Shown piece by piece: positions 44,048 to 52,746 of a stretch of DNA of 64,000 nucleotides. The notes beneath the pieces were generated by a model. That model had not been told where the DNA came from. It ran no database searches and saw only the letters and a program-made list of their open reading frames with translations. The DNA lies in assembly GCF_963668475.1 (NCBI RefSeq), contig NZ_OY764544.1, positions 930,001 to 994,000 on the forward strand, written 5' to 3'. The stretch's first letter is position 1. Every line of letters starts with the position of its first letter. The position numbers were made by a program, and so were the translations under genes. The stretch comes from an uncultured Methanospirillum sp. (GTDB lineage: Archaea; Halobacteriota; Methanomicrobia; Methanomicrobiales; Methanospirillaceae).

Positions 44048-45397
44048 TCAACCGGTTATCCCGGTAAGGTCTCCATCATGTGAAGAAGAAATTCCTGCTA
44101 GTATATATCCGCCGTCACTTGTCTGAACAACACTCTGTCCGGCATCATATCTGTTCCCACCGAAACACTTCTCCCACTTCAGGGCTCCATCAGGGGCCAG
44201 TTTGATGACCCAGTAATCAGAATTCCCATGGTTCCCGGTTACATCGCCATCGCGTGACTCAGACTGTCCGACCACAATGTATCCACCATCCCGGGTCTGC
44301 CTGATGCAGAGACCTTCATCATCGGCTTTTCCTCCATAACTCTTCTGCCACGAGAGGTCACCACCAGGAGTCAGTTTGACGATCCAGTAATCGAGATCAC
44401 CATGGTTTCCGGTTACATCACCATCATTCGATGCCGATGCCCCGGCAATAATATACCCGCCATCAGAAAGTTGCTGAACAAAGGATGGAATATCCTTCTT
44501 TGATCCACCAAAACTCTTCTGCCATGAGATCTCAAGGTTCGGGGTTAACTTTATAATCCAGTAATCAAAATCTCCATGATTTCCTGTTACATCTCCATCA
44601 TCTGATGCTGAAGCCCCAACTACAATATATCCGCCATCGATAGTCTGCCTGATACAATAGCCAAGGTCATCCTTTGTTCCACCAAACGTCTTTTTCCAGG
44701 CGATTTCTCCGGAGGGTGACAATTTTCCGATCCAGTAATCACGATCCGCACGACCATTGGATCCTTCTCTTCCAGGCAGTCCGGTGTTCCCTGCAATGAT
44801 GTATCCTCCGTCACCTGCCTGTTGAATACTGTTTATCTCTGCATGAAATGCAGGACCAAGGTCATTCTTCCAGGAGATGTCACCATCATGTGTGAATTTT
44901 CCAGCCCAGGATCTGTCCCGGCTCATGTTTCTGGTTGTATTTTCAACATCCGTTCCAGATATCCCACCGGAATCATACCCGCAGGAATACGACTGATAAA
45001 CAGCCATCGAATCCGTGCGGTCTCTTCCCCGGTATATCTTCTGCCACGAGAGGTCACCACCAGGAGTCAGTTTGACGATCCAGTACCCCGGATCCTGCCT
45101 GCTCTCATCCAGAGTAGAATTTTTGGATTCTGATCTCCCAAACATCAGATATCCCCCGTCGATTGTCTGCTGGACAATATACGACGACCCGATGAGGGGC
45201 GTATTCAGACATTTCTGCCACGACATCTCCGGCGTAATGATATTAGGGTACTCGATACCGATGGAGTGAGATGAAGTGTCAGGAGTTTCGATTCCTGCAG
45301 CAGGAACAGGAACGATCAGAAACAAAAGTATGAGGAGTATTACAGGCACCCGCAGACAAGCCTGATCGATGCAGCAGATACAAACCATCGGTTTCAT
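44048..45397 (-). CDS. Secreted six-repeat propeller-like protein
   Basis: 449 residues. A signal peptide (about 15-35) is followed by six to seven copies of a 55-60-residue unit. Typical steps are SWQKSYGGKADDEG, C-I-R-Q-T-R/I-DGGYI(V/I)(V/A)G, SESRDGDVTGNHG, and DYWIVKLTPGGDL. The regular spacing and W-x-K, GGY and DYW positions suggest a beta-propeller. The last copy stops after GDLTGITG, before its DYW strand, so the final blade is incomplete. The ring may be closed by the N-terminal strand (Velcro) or the gene may be truncated. Likely on the cell surface; function unknown. Confidence 0.8.
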   Translation of the reverse strand: MKPMVCICCIDQACLRVPVILLILLFLIVPVPAAGIETPDTSSHSIGIEYPNIITPEMSWQKCLNTPLIGSSYIVQQTIDGGYLMFGRSESKNSTLDESRQDPGYWIVKLTPGGDLSWQKIYRGRDRTDSMAVYQSYSCGYDSGGISGTDVENTTRNMSRDRSWAGKFTHDGDISWKNDLGPAFHAEINSIQQAGDGGYIIAGNTGLPGREGSNGRADRDYWIGKLSPSGEIAWKKTFGGTKDDLGYCIRQTIDGGYIVVGASASDDGDVTGNHGDFDYWIIKLTPNLEISWQKSFGGSKKDIPSFVQQLSDGGYIIAGASASNDGDVTGNHGDLDYWIVKLTPGGDLSWQKSYGGKADDEGLCIRQTRDGGYIVVGQSESRDGDVTGNHGNSDYWVIKLAPDGALKWEKCFGGNRYDAGQSVVQTSDGGYILAGISSSHDGDLTGITG

Positions 45398-46014
45398 AAA
45401 TTTTCAGCAGGAGATGAGCAAGCAGTAGTGTTCTGTAACTCTTTCGCATGAGGAGATATATGTTATTGACCACTTTGTTGCCTGGGTTTACATATTCAAC
45501 ACAAAAAGATATTCATGAAATACAATGTCTTCGGGTGGAAGGGCGGGAGAAAGGAGCAAGAACCGTGATTTGAACGGTGGTCGCCCTCCCAGAATTTATA
45601 AGAAATTGAGGCTTTAAATTAAAAATTAAATAATTTAATTAATTTTTAATGTACTTGGGCGGCAATTTTCAGGTGCACAGTCATCTTCTCTGCCAACTAA
45701 CAGGTGTTCTTATATCTCTGTGATCCCAGATTCGCCGCCCGGAGTGGAAATGGTAAACATATATGAATCGGTTTTACGAATAGAGTAAAATAAACTGGGG
45801 GATTGCTTCCACCCGGCTCAGAACCACTGCTACCTTACCGACCAGAGTATACAGATCTGATTATTTTTTTGAAATGAGATGACGGCGACACTAACTTTGC
45901 ATCTAAAAACCAGGTTTCATTATGAAAAAAAGAGGAAATTATAGAAGATATTGCGTGTAGTCAGAGACTCTCTCCATTCATGAATATTCATCCAGATCTA
46001 ATTATTGGGCACTA
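45398..46014. other. Structured 0.6-kb intergenic region
   Basis: There is no protein gene. Three paired elements follow one another. TGGAAGGGCG (45536-45545) pairs with CGCCCTCCCA (45582-45591) at 9 of 10 positions, enclosing ACCGT/ACGGT. An AT-only perfect 12-bp repeat ATTAAAAATTAA (45618-45629) pairs with TTAATTTTTAAT (45639-45650). GGGCGGC (45657-45663) pairs with GCCGCCC (45734-45740). These could mark a non-coding RNA, terminators of the flanking minus-strand genes, or a protein-binding region. Confidence 0.45.
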
Positions 46015-47472
46015 TTATGTTTCGTTTCTGGTGCGGAGAACCAGAAACAGTGCAATGGTCGCTAATACCATGGCCACAAGGTACACGGTCTGATACCCCG
46101 TCAATGACATAGCATGAGTAATCCTCCCGACCAGGGGAGTGCCATCACGGGGAACACCTTCTATGTACATCCGGACCGCAAAGATCGTCTGAAACAGGGC
46201 TATACCAGCATTCATACCAGCATACCGGGCAGTCATCAAAATACCTGAGGCATTTCCTTCTGCACCTTGCGGACAGGATGACATAATCAGTCTTCCATTC
46301 GGGCTGGAAAATGCAGTGGTTGAAAAACGCATGATGATCAAATAAACGACAATTACCAGGATACTTGTAGAATCATTTAGTGTACTGAAGAGGAAGAATG
46401 CAATGATAGTGATGATAATGCATCCGACAGAGACCATTCGACTTCCGTTTATATCTGCCAACCAGCCGGAGATCGGGGCAACAACTATTGACATCACTGC
46501 CGGAGCAGTCATAATCAGCCCTGAAAGGATCGGATCAAGTTTCCTGAACCCTATCAGGTAATATGGGAGAAGATATGTCACACCTGAAAACAGGGCCATG
46601 ACGATAATACAGGAGATGACCCCAAGGGTGAAATTCTTGTTTCTAAAAATTCCAGGATAGATCAAGGGATGCTTTGATCGCTTTTCTGATATGATAAAAG
46701 CACACAACGCGATACATCCAACCAGGAAACAGAGAAGAAGAGTCGAATCAGAAGTCCCAGGAACCTGATATAATGAGAAACCCAGGAGGAGTGAGGCGAT
46801 GCATACAAAACTTGCTACCATCCCGAACAGGTCAAAGTGCCTCAGGCCTACGTTCTTCGTAATATCAGGTAGATATTTTCTTCCAAAATAGATGCCCAGA
46901 ATGACTATGGGAATATTAAGAAAAAAGATCCATCTCCATCCCAGAAACTCTGAACACAATCCACCAATCCCTGGGCCGGATGCAAAACCAAGGGCACTCA
47001 GAGAGACCTGAAACCCAAGAGACTTCCCTCTCTTTTGTTTTGGGATAGCAGTTGTGATGATCGCAGGGCCCACTGCAGTAAACATGGCCCCTCCAATTGC
47101 CTGAATGATTCTGGAGATAATAAGAAACTGAATATTGAAAGAAAAACCGCATAACAGGGAACCTATCGCAAATATCACAAATCCAATCAGAAAAATCTTT
47201 TTAAAACCTATAAAATCCCCGATACGCCCCAGTGACAGGATCAGGCCTGAGAGGACAAGGAGGTACACGGTCACTGATAATGAGACATCCCCGACCGAAG
47301 CATTCATTGATTTTGAAATAACGGGGAGAACAATGTTCACCACACTCATATCAAAAGCACTGATGAAGGAGGCAATTGCGGTGACGAATACTATGGCCCA
47401 TTCAGAATAATCTGGGCGTAAACCTTTCCCGGAAAACCGTATCGGAATATTGCGATAATTTCGGAAAAACAT
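46015..47472 (-). CDS. MFS efflux transporter, DHA2/EmrB-QacA type
   Basis: 485 residues with about 14 hydrophobic segments. The DHA2 hallmarks are seen: FISAFDMSVVNIVLPVISKSM in helix 1, LSLGRIGDFIGFKKIFLIG as motif A, IQAIGGAMFTAVGPAIITTAIP in helix 4, and antiporter motif C ALGFASGPGIGGLCSEFLGWRWIFFLNIP. It exports drugs or other hydrophobic compounds in exchange for protons. No regulator is adjacent. The gene is monocistronic and divergent from aglB, 174 bp apart. Confidence 0.9.
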   Translation of the reverse strand: MFFRNYRNIPIRFSGKGLRPDYSEWAIVFVTAIASFISAFDMSVVNIVLPVISKSMNASVGDVSLSVTVYLLVLSGLILSLGRIGDFIGFKKIFLIGFVIFAIGSLLCGFSFNIQFLIISRIIQAIGGAMFTAVGPAIITTAIPKQKRGKSLGFQVSLSALGFASGPGIGGLCSEFLGWRWIFFLNIPIVILGIYFGRKYLPDITKNVGLRHFDLFGMVASFVCIASLLLGFSLYQVPGTSDSTLLLCFLVGCIALCAFIISEKRSKHPLIYPGIFRNKNFTLGVISCIIVMALFSGVTYLLPYYLIGFRKLDPILSGLIMTAPAVMSIVVAPISGWLADINGSRMVSVGCIIITIIAFFLFSTLNDSTSILVIVVYLIIMRFSTTAFSSPNGRLIMSSCPQGAEGNASGILMTARYAGMNAGIALFQTIFAVRMYIEGVPRDGTPLVGRITHAMSLTGYQTVYLVAMVLATIALFLVLRTRNET

Positions 47473-47646
47473 CCCTTATTCGTTAAAGATGTATGCAGTA
47501 TATTTTATTTTAGTCCAGACAGGGTTCTACCCACATATATTGATCTATAGGTCTGCGAACGTGGTGGTGAAACCGCCTACCAACAGGACCAGATCATAAT
47601 ATCGGTTATGGCGAGTCATATACTGTAGCAGAAGCGGAGATACAGC

Positions 47647-50196
47647 ATGCAGTATAATTCCACCCGCAAGGGAATAATCATCGGATTATCACTCCTTGCC
47701 TTAACGATCATTGCATTTTACATCCGAATGTGGCCGGGATTTGTATCAAATCTCAACGTAATCTCGAATGTAGCCATGGATGATCCCATGTACAACCTGC
47801 GAATGGTTGAGCAGACCGTTGCAAATTTCCCAAACTATGCATGGTTTGACCCGATGACTTATTATCCACAAGGTCAGCCGCAGCATTGGGGACCACTGTT
47901 TACGCTCATATCTGCAGCCGCGTGTATTCTTGTCGGTGCAACCACCAGGGTGGATATAGCCTCGGTCTGCCTGTTCATACCTGGTATCATGGCTGCACTC
48001 ATGATCCCGGTCACGTATGCTACGGTTAAACTGGTATCTGACTGGAAGAGTGGAGTTGCTGCAGCATTCTTCATGACCATTATTCCGGGTCAGTACTTCT
48101 TCAGGTCATACTACGGGTACTTCGACCATCATATCGGAGAAGTCCTATTCAGTTCAGTATTCTGCCTGTGTTACCTGTTTGCACTGGTTTATTGCAGAAA
48201 AACCCCGGTTCAGATAGATGACAAAAGCACATGGAAGATCCCTATACTGATCGGAATACTCTGCGGGATTACCTATGTCCTCGGCCTCGCGATAATGCCT
48301 ACGATGCTGGTTTTCGCACTCATTGTTGCGATTATTACACCGATCTGGTTCATGATCCAGCGGCACAATAACCATCTCGGGGCATCAGCCCTGGTCATTA
48401 ATACAACCACCTTCATCATAGCAATCCTTGGATTTTATTCGATTGGCGTAAACACATCCCAGCTCGGAATGGACTTTTATTCAACCGGGCATCCGATTGC
48501 ATACGGTCTCATTATTCTCGGAACATGGCTTCTCTTCGGGTTCTCATATTACCTGCGCAATAAATCATTCACCTCCTATGTCCTTGCAATAATTGGAGTT
48601 ACAGTCCTTGGAATTGTACTGTTTGCCCTGCTCTTTCCCTCGATGTTCACGTACTTCCTTCAGAATGCAAACGCATTCTTCGGAGAAGACATTCACTGGA
48701 AAACAATTCTGGAGGCCAGGCAATGGACGTTCTTTGATGCATGGCACACCTTCAACTTCAGCCTGTTCCTGTTTGCCGGGGGGATCCTTATTTTACTCAG
48801 GAAATTCTGGAGGGATACAAATCCATCATATATTTTCCTGATGATCTGGACCGGGTTGATTCTATTTGCAACATGTGAACACATTAGATACGAGTATTAC
48901 CTGGCAGTTCCAGTGGCTATACTATCTGGCATTACGGTAGGAACCACAATCAATCTTGCAATAGCTTCCAGAAAACTAACAAAAGGACCGGCAGAACAGG
49001 AGCAGAAGAAACACTCACCAAAATCAGAATCAAAAAAAGTCCAGGGTAGTCCTCATCACAACACAGGAGTCAAAAGAGGAGCCGGGATTGTTCTGCTTGC
49101 CATCGTAGCAATTATGAGTATTCTCTTCTCGATGAATGCCATTGCCGATGACCAGTCACTCGGAATTTTTCAACTGAACACTGACTGGTGGGAAGCATGT
49201 TCATGGCTTGAAAATAACACCCCGGATACAGGTCTTGACTTTTACAAGATATACGAGGAAAAATCGTTTCACCAGCCTTCAGAATCCTATGGAATTATGT
49301 CCTGGTGGGATTACGGACACATCATCCTCGAACTCGGAGACAGATTGCCAAATGCAAACCCATTCCAGTTCGGAGTATCCGGAGATGATGGTGCAGCAAG
49401 GTTCTTTATCACTACTAATGAGTCAGTAGCATCAGGAATTCTTGACAGACTTCACACCAAATACGTGATGACCGATTACGAAATAGATACCGGAAAGTTC
49501 CCGGCCATGACCACCTGGGATAACCCTGAAGTTGGAGCAGATCCATATATGCGTTCGTTTATTCTTCCTGATCCGGATAACCCGAACATCGGCCAGAACA
49601 TTCCATTCTTCATGGAACCATATTACCGGACCATGGTCTCACGTCTCCATAACTTTGATGGATCGATGCAGGAACCGGGAAAAGTCCATTACATCCAGTA
49701 CGCGGACCCGAGTTACTCACATACCAGCAATCCATTGATTGTAAATGGATCAGAGGTTCCATACCAGCTTGGCCAGGAGTTTCTGAAGAATGATCAGAAT
49801 AACCCAGATCGGCAGTACAATTCAACTCTCGTGAATTATGTGTACACATCACCGCTCTCAACAGTTCCTGCCCTGAATCACTTCAGGCTTATCCATGAGT
49901 CACCAACCCGGGCGTCTCCTGATGAACTGCCTGATGTCAGGTATGTGAAGATCTTTGAGTACGTTTCAGGTGCACATCTTGCAGGGGAGGGTATACTTGA
50001 GATCCCGGTCAAGACAAACACCGGAAGAACATTCACTTACCGGCAGGAGAGCATCAACGGATCATTCACTCTTCCGTACCCGACCGATGCAAAGGTTGGA
50101 GATGTTCAGACACTAGGACCGTATAAAAACGTCCAGACAGGAAAGGAGTACGTTGTGTCCGAGGAGCAGGTTCAAAATGGAGAGAATATCTCCTGA
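47647..50196 (+). CDS. aglB: AglB oligosaccharyltransferase (STT3 family, GT66)
   Basis: 849 residues. About 13 membrane helices span the first 500 residues. The catalytic-loop acidic motifs are MDDPMYN near residue 41 and GYFDHHIGE near 158. The soluble C-terminal domain carries WWDYG at 553-557, the sequon-binding motif, and a long beta-rich tail. AglB transfers the lipid-linked oligosaccharide to Asn-X-Ser/Thr of exported proteins such as the surface protein at the left window edge and the many sequon-rich secreted proteins here. A charged Lys/Glu-rich insertion (about 452-476) separates the helices from the catalytic domain. No other agl gene is visible within the window. Confidence 0.95.
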   Translation: MQYNSTRKGIIIGLSLLALTIIAFYIRMWPGFVSNLNVISNVAMDDPMYNLRMVEQTVANFPNYAWFDPMTYYPQGQPQHWGPLFTLISAAACILVGATTRVDIASVCLFIPGIMAALMIPVTYATVKLVSDWKSGVAAAFFMTIIPGQYFFRSYYGYFDHHIGEVLFSSVFCLCYLFALVYCRKTPVQIDDKSTWKIPILIGILCGITYVLGLAIMPTMLVFALIVAIITPIWFMIQRHNNHLGASALVINTTTFIIAILGFYSIGVNTSQLGMDFYSTGHPIAYGLIILGTWLLFGFSYYLRNKSFTSYVLAIIGVTVLGIVLFALLFPSMFTYFLQNANAFFGEDIHWKTILEARQWTFFDAWHTFNFSLFLFAGGILILLRKFWRDTNPSYIFLMIWTGLILFATCEHIRYEYYLAVPVAILSGITVGTTINLAIASRKLTKGPAEQEQKKHSPKSESKKVQGSPHHNTGVKRGAGIVLLAIVAIMSILFSMNAIADDQSLGIFQLNTDWWEACSWLENNTPDTGLDFYKIYEEKSFHQPSESYGIMSWWDYGHIILELGDRLPNANPFQFGVSGDDGAARFFITTNESVASGILDRLHTKYVMTDYEIDTGKFPAMTTWDNPEVGADPYMRSFILPDPDNPNIGQNIPFFMEPYYRTMVSRLHNFDGSMQEPGKVHYIQYADPSYSHTSNPLIVNGSEVPYQLGQEFLKNDQNNPDRQYNSTLVNYVYTSPLSTVPALNHFRLIHESPTRASPDELPDVRYVKIFEYVSGAHLAGEGILEIPVKTNTGRTFTYRQESINGSFTLPYPTDAKVGDVQTLGPYKNVQTGKEYVVSEEQVQNGENIS

Positions 50197-50209
50197 TTTT
50201 TTAAATCAG
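50193..50209. terminator. Bidirectional terminator shared by aglB and the ABC-2 permease gene
   Basis: CTGATTT-TTT-AAATCAG is a perfect hairpin that contains the stop codons of both convergent genes (TGA at 50194-50196 plus; complement of 50206-50208 minus). Confidence 0.6.
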
Positions 50210-50955
50210 ATTGAGATCTTTTTGAACAGGAATGTTCCGATAATTGTCATGGCACAGGCGAATCCGCCGATAACAGCAAGGCTTACTACCGGACTGATCT
50301 GACTTACCCCGGTCAGGCCATACCTGATCCCTTCAACCCCGTATGTGAGTGGATCAAACATGGTTATTGGCGATAGCCAGGATGGAAGCGAACTTATAGG
50401 GAACAATGCTCCTGAAAGGCCGAATATTGGGAATATCACAAAGTTCATGATGAGTTGAAATCCGGTCATATCCTCCATCCGGGATGCGATTGCAATACCA
50501 AACGCGGTAAAGGATATGCCGATGAGCACCATGAACCCGAGTGCAATCAGAAATCCCAGGAGACTCTGAACCTTTAGTCCCACAAGGAGCGAGATGACCA
50601 TGATCATTATACCCTGAATAACCGCAGTTGTTGCACCACCAAAGGTCTGACCAAGCATGATCTCAAGTCTCGTTACCGGGGCAACGAGTGTCTCTTTTAA
50701 AAATCCAAACTGCTTGTCCCAGATTATCTGAATCCCGGAGAATACTGAGGTGAACAGGACACTCATTGCAACCATTCCGGGTATCAGGAACTGGATATAA
50801 TTCTCACCAAATCCGGGGATGTTTACAACAGAATTCAGCCCGAATCCTAAGAAAAGCAGGAAGAACAGAGGCATACTGATGCTTCCGATTATCCGGCTCT
50901 TGGATCGCATGTACCGAATCATGTTCCGAAGCCAGATCGTATAGATAATATCCAT
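50206..50955 (-). CDS. ABC-2 type membrane permease
   Basis: 249 residues with six membrane helices in the ABC-2 pattern (about 22-42, 52-72, 98-128, 133-158, 164-185 and 222-244). The family feature FGFLKETLVAPVTRLEIMLGQTFGGATTAVIQG is present in the loop before helix 3. It is directly adjacent to its ATPase (TAA-ATG). It exports drugs, lipids or polysaccharides as a homodimer; substrate unknown. A PadR regulator lies 53-140 bp further upstream, giving a self-regulated efflux operon. Confidence 0.9.
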   Translation of the reverse strand: MDIIYTIWLRNMIRYMRSKSRIIGSISMPLFFLLFLGFGLNSVVNIPGFGENYIQFLIPGMVAMSVLFTSVFSGIQIIWDKQFGFLKETLVAPVTRLEIMLGQTFGGATTAVIQGIMIMVISLLVGLKVQSLLGFLIALGFMVLIGISFTAFGIAIASRMEDMTGFQLIMNFVIFPIFGLSGALFPISSLPSWLSPITMFDPLTYGVEGIRYGLTGVSQISPVVSLAVIGGFACAMTIIGTFLFKKISI

Positions 50956-51942
50956 TTAGTGCCTCCTCATCCGAAGATGTCTTCGCATCATCTCTTTCTT
51001 GTCGCCCTCTTCTTCACGGATCTTTTTGCCGGTGTACGAGAGGAAGACATCCTCAAGAGTTGGTTTGTGAATAGATACTGATGCTATCGGAATCTGGTGC
51101 TGATTCAGGATGGTGATGATCTCGCTGATATGTTGCTCTGCATTCTGCAGACTTATTCTAACCTCGTCATTATAGACCTCAAGGCGGTTTATCCAGGGTT
51201 CATCAAGGATTTTTGAAGCTTTTTCGAACTCTGGTGTTGTTATCGTTATGATATCCCCGCCGATTCCATTCTTCAGGTTCTCAGGGGTATCGAGTGCAAT
51301 GATTGTTCCGTTGTCGATGATTGCAATCCGGTCACAGAGCCGGTCTGCCTCTTCCATGTAATGAGTTGTAAGAATGATGGAGATGTTCTTCTCTTTGCTC
51401 AACGTTGCGATATACTCCCAGAGATGATTTCGTGTCTGCGGATCAAGACCCAGGGTCGGTTCGTCAAGGAACAGGACGGACGGATGATGAAGCAGACCCC
51501 TTGCAATCTCAAGCCTTCGTCTCATGCCACCGGAGAATGTCTTCACGATGTCATTTTTTCGCTCATCTAATTCGACCAGGTGAAGCAGTTCATCGATCCG
51601 TTCTCTTCTGATTTGAGGAGGAATCCGGTAGAGTCGTCCATGAAAGTCCATGTTTTCGGCAGCGGTAAGTTCCTCATCCAGGCTCTGATCCTGAAATACG
51701 ATGCCGATAGATTTTCTGACTCCATCTTCGTCCTTTTCGATATCTTTTCCCTGGACTTTTGCATAACCTGATGTAGGTTTCTGCATGGTTGCAAGCATGG
51801 ATAGTGTTGTTGTTTTTCCGGCGCCGTTTGGGCCAAGAAGGCCGAATATCTCTCCCTGCTGTATCTCAAATGAGATCTGATTTACCGCAACGAGATCGTT
51901 GAATTTTTTAGTCAGGTCTTTTACCACAATAGCGGTTGTCAT
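50956..51942 (-). CDS. DrrA-type ABC-2 exporter ATPase
   Basis: 328 residues from Met at 51942, chosen because AGGA lies at proper distance; the open frame extends 29 residues upstream. Walker A is GPNGAGKTT, Q-loop IVFQDQSLDEELTAAEN, signature FSGGMRRRLEIARGL, Walker B VLFLDEPTLGLDPQTR, and H-loop ILTTHYMEEADRLCD. The C-terminal domain (about 230-310) with KPTLEDVFLSYTGKKIRE is that of DrrA/CcmA proteins. The final MMRRHLRMRRH is an unusual basic tail. It supplies energy to the permease encoded next. Confidence 0.93.
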   Translation of the reverse strand: MTTAIVVKDLTKKFNDLVAVNQISFEIQQGEIFGLLGPNGAGKTTTLSMLATMQKPTSGYAKVQGKDIEKDEDGVRKSIGIVFQDQSLDEELTAAENMDFHGRLYRIPPQIRRERIDELLHLVELDERKNDIVKTFSGGMRRRLEIARGLLHHPSVLFLDEPTLGLDPQTRNHLWEYIATLSKEKNISIILTTHYMEEADRLCDRIAIIDNGTIIALDTPENLKNGIGGDIITITTPEFEKASKILDEPWINRLEVYNDEVRISLQNAEQHISEIITILNQHQIPIASVSIHKPTLEDVFLSYTGKKIREEEGDKKEMMRRHLRMRRH

Positions 51943-52082
51943 TATTGTTTCCTGTGGATAGGAGGTGATTATATTTCGGAATATCTGGTGCTGCTTAATC
52001 AGTTTGACATGAACAAGTATCGGACACATGCTCAGCCAATGCCTGATTATTGAGAGAACCAGATTGTGATATCATCCTGATA

Positions 52083-52571
52083 TCAGGCCTCTTTTCCTGT
52101 AGATTTTACAGTCTCATTGATCCTGCTAATTTTTTGACTGATGTTTTGTAACAGTCTTGAATGAGGTGCCAGTTTATCATCTGAAAGATCTTCAAGGTAT
52201 GACAGATTATTGTCTATCTCACTCAGGATTCCTTCAATGGAATCAGGGTTACTTGTGCATCCGGTTTTAAACATACTAATTTCCTCTAGTCCTGCATCGG
52301 TAAGTTCGTACTTGCGATCTTCTCTTTTTGTCAACAGATTTTCTTCGACTGCTTTACTGAGTAACGGATAGATAGATCCGGGGGAGGGTTTCCAGTGTCC
52401 ATGACTCATTACGTCGATAGCATCCATGAGTTCAGCCCCGTTTTTGGGACCCTCACTCAGGAGGTGGAGCACCAGAATTTTAAGACCACCATATCCCCGT
52501 AAGTGACCAATCCGGTGAAATCTTCTCATGAATGAACTCATTATTTCTCGATTGTCTCTCATGTTGATCAC
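52083..52571 (-). CDS. PadR-family regulator of the ABC-2 operon
   Basis: 162 residues (GTG start, or ATG three codons later). The PadR core is GGLKILVLHLLSEGPKNGAELMDAIDVMSHGHWKPSPGSIYPLLSKAVEENLLTKRE, with wing DRKYELTDAGLEEI. A longer C-terminal helical region (about 105-160) provides the dimer interface, as in PadR subfamily 1. A perfect 22-bp palindrome lies just upstream of the start. The ABC-2 genes follow in the same direction, so repression of its own operon is the likely role. Confidence 0.9.
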   Translation of the reverse strand: MINMRDNREIMSSFMRRFHRIGHLRGYGGLKILVLHLLSEGPKNGAELMDAIDVMSHGHWKPSPGSIYPLLSKAVEENLLTKREDRKYELTDAGLEEISMFKTGCTSNPDSIEGILSEIDNNLSYLEDLSDDKLAPHSRLLQNISQKISRINETVKSTGKEA

Positions 52572-52580
52572 GTGGTGAAA

Positions 52581-52602
52581 CGATATCGAATATTCGATAT
52601 CG
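52581..52602 (-). promoter_or_regulatory. Perfect 22-bp palindrome, PadR operator candidate
   Basis: CGATATCGAAT is followed immediately by its exact reverse complement, 10 bp upstream of the padR start codon. Further part-sites (ACGATATTAG at 52608-52617) lie beside it. The position covers the promoter and transcription start of the PadR-ABC-2 operon. Confidence 0.65.
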
Positions 52603-52746
52603 ACAATACGATATTAGATGCAGTGATATAAAAAATTATTCCTTCGATTAAACTGAAAATGATCTGATATCAAAAGATATGTTCTCTTCCTGGGTTCCAG
52701 CAGATATATAATACGGTTATATCACGGACAACAACCATGTTATCCT

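Noticed and set aside
45536..45600. tRNA-like sequence on the minus strand (GTTCAAATC and an adjoining stem)
   Set aside because: The nonamer fits a T-loop, but the T-stem does not pair, the acceptor partner is missing and there is no anticodon arm.
45657..45740. 84-nt segment closed by GGGCGGC/GCCGCCC, tested as a tRNA
   Set aside because: No T-loop (TTCRA) and no D or anticodon stems at the required spacing on either strand.
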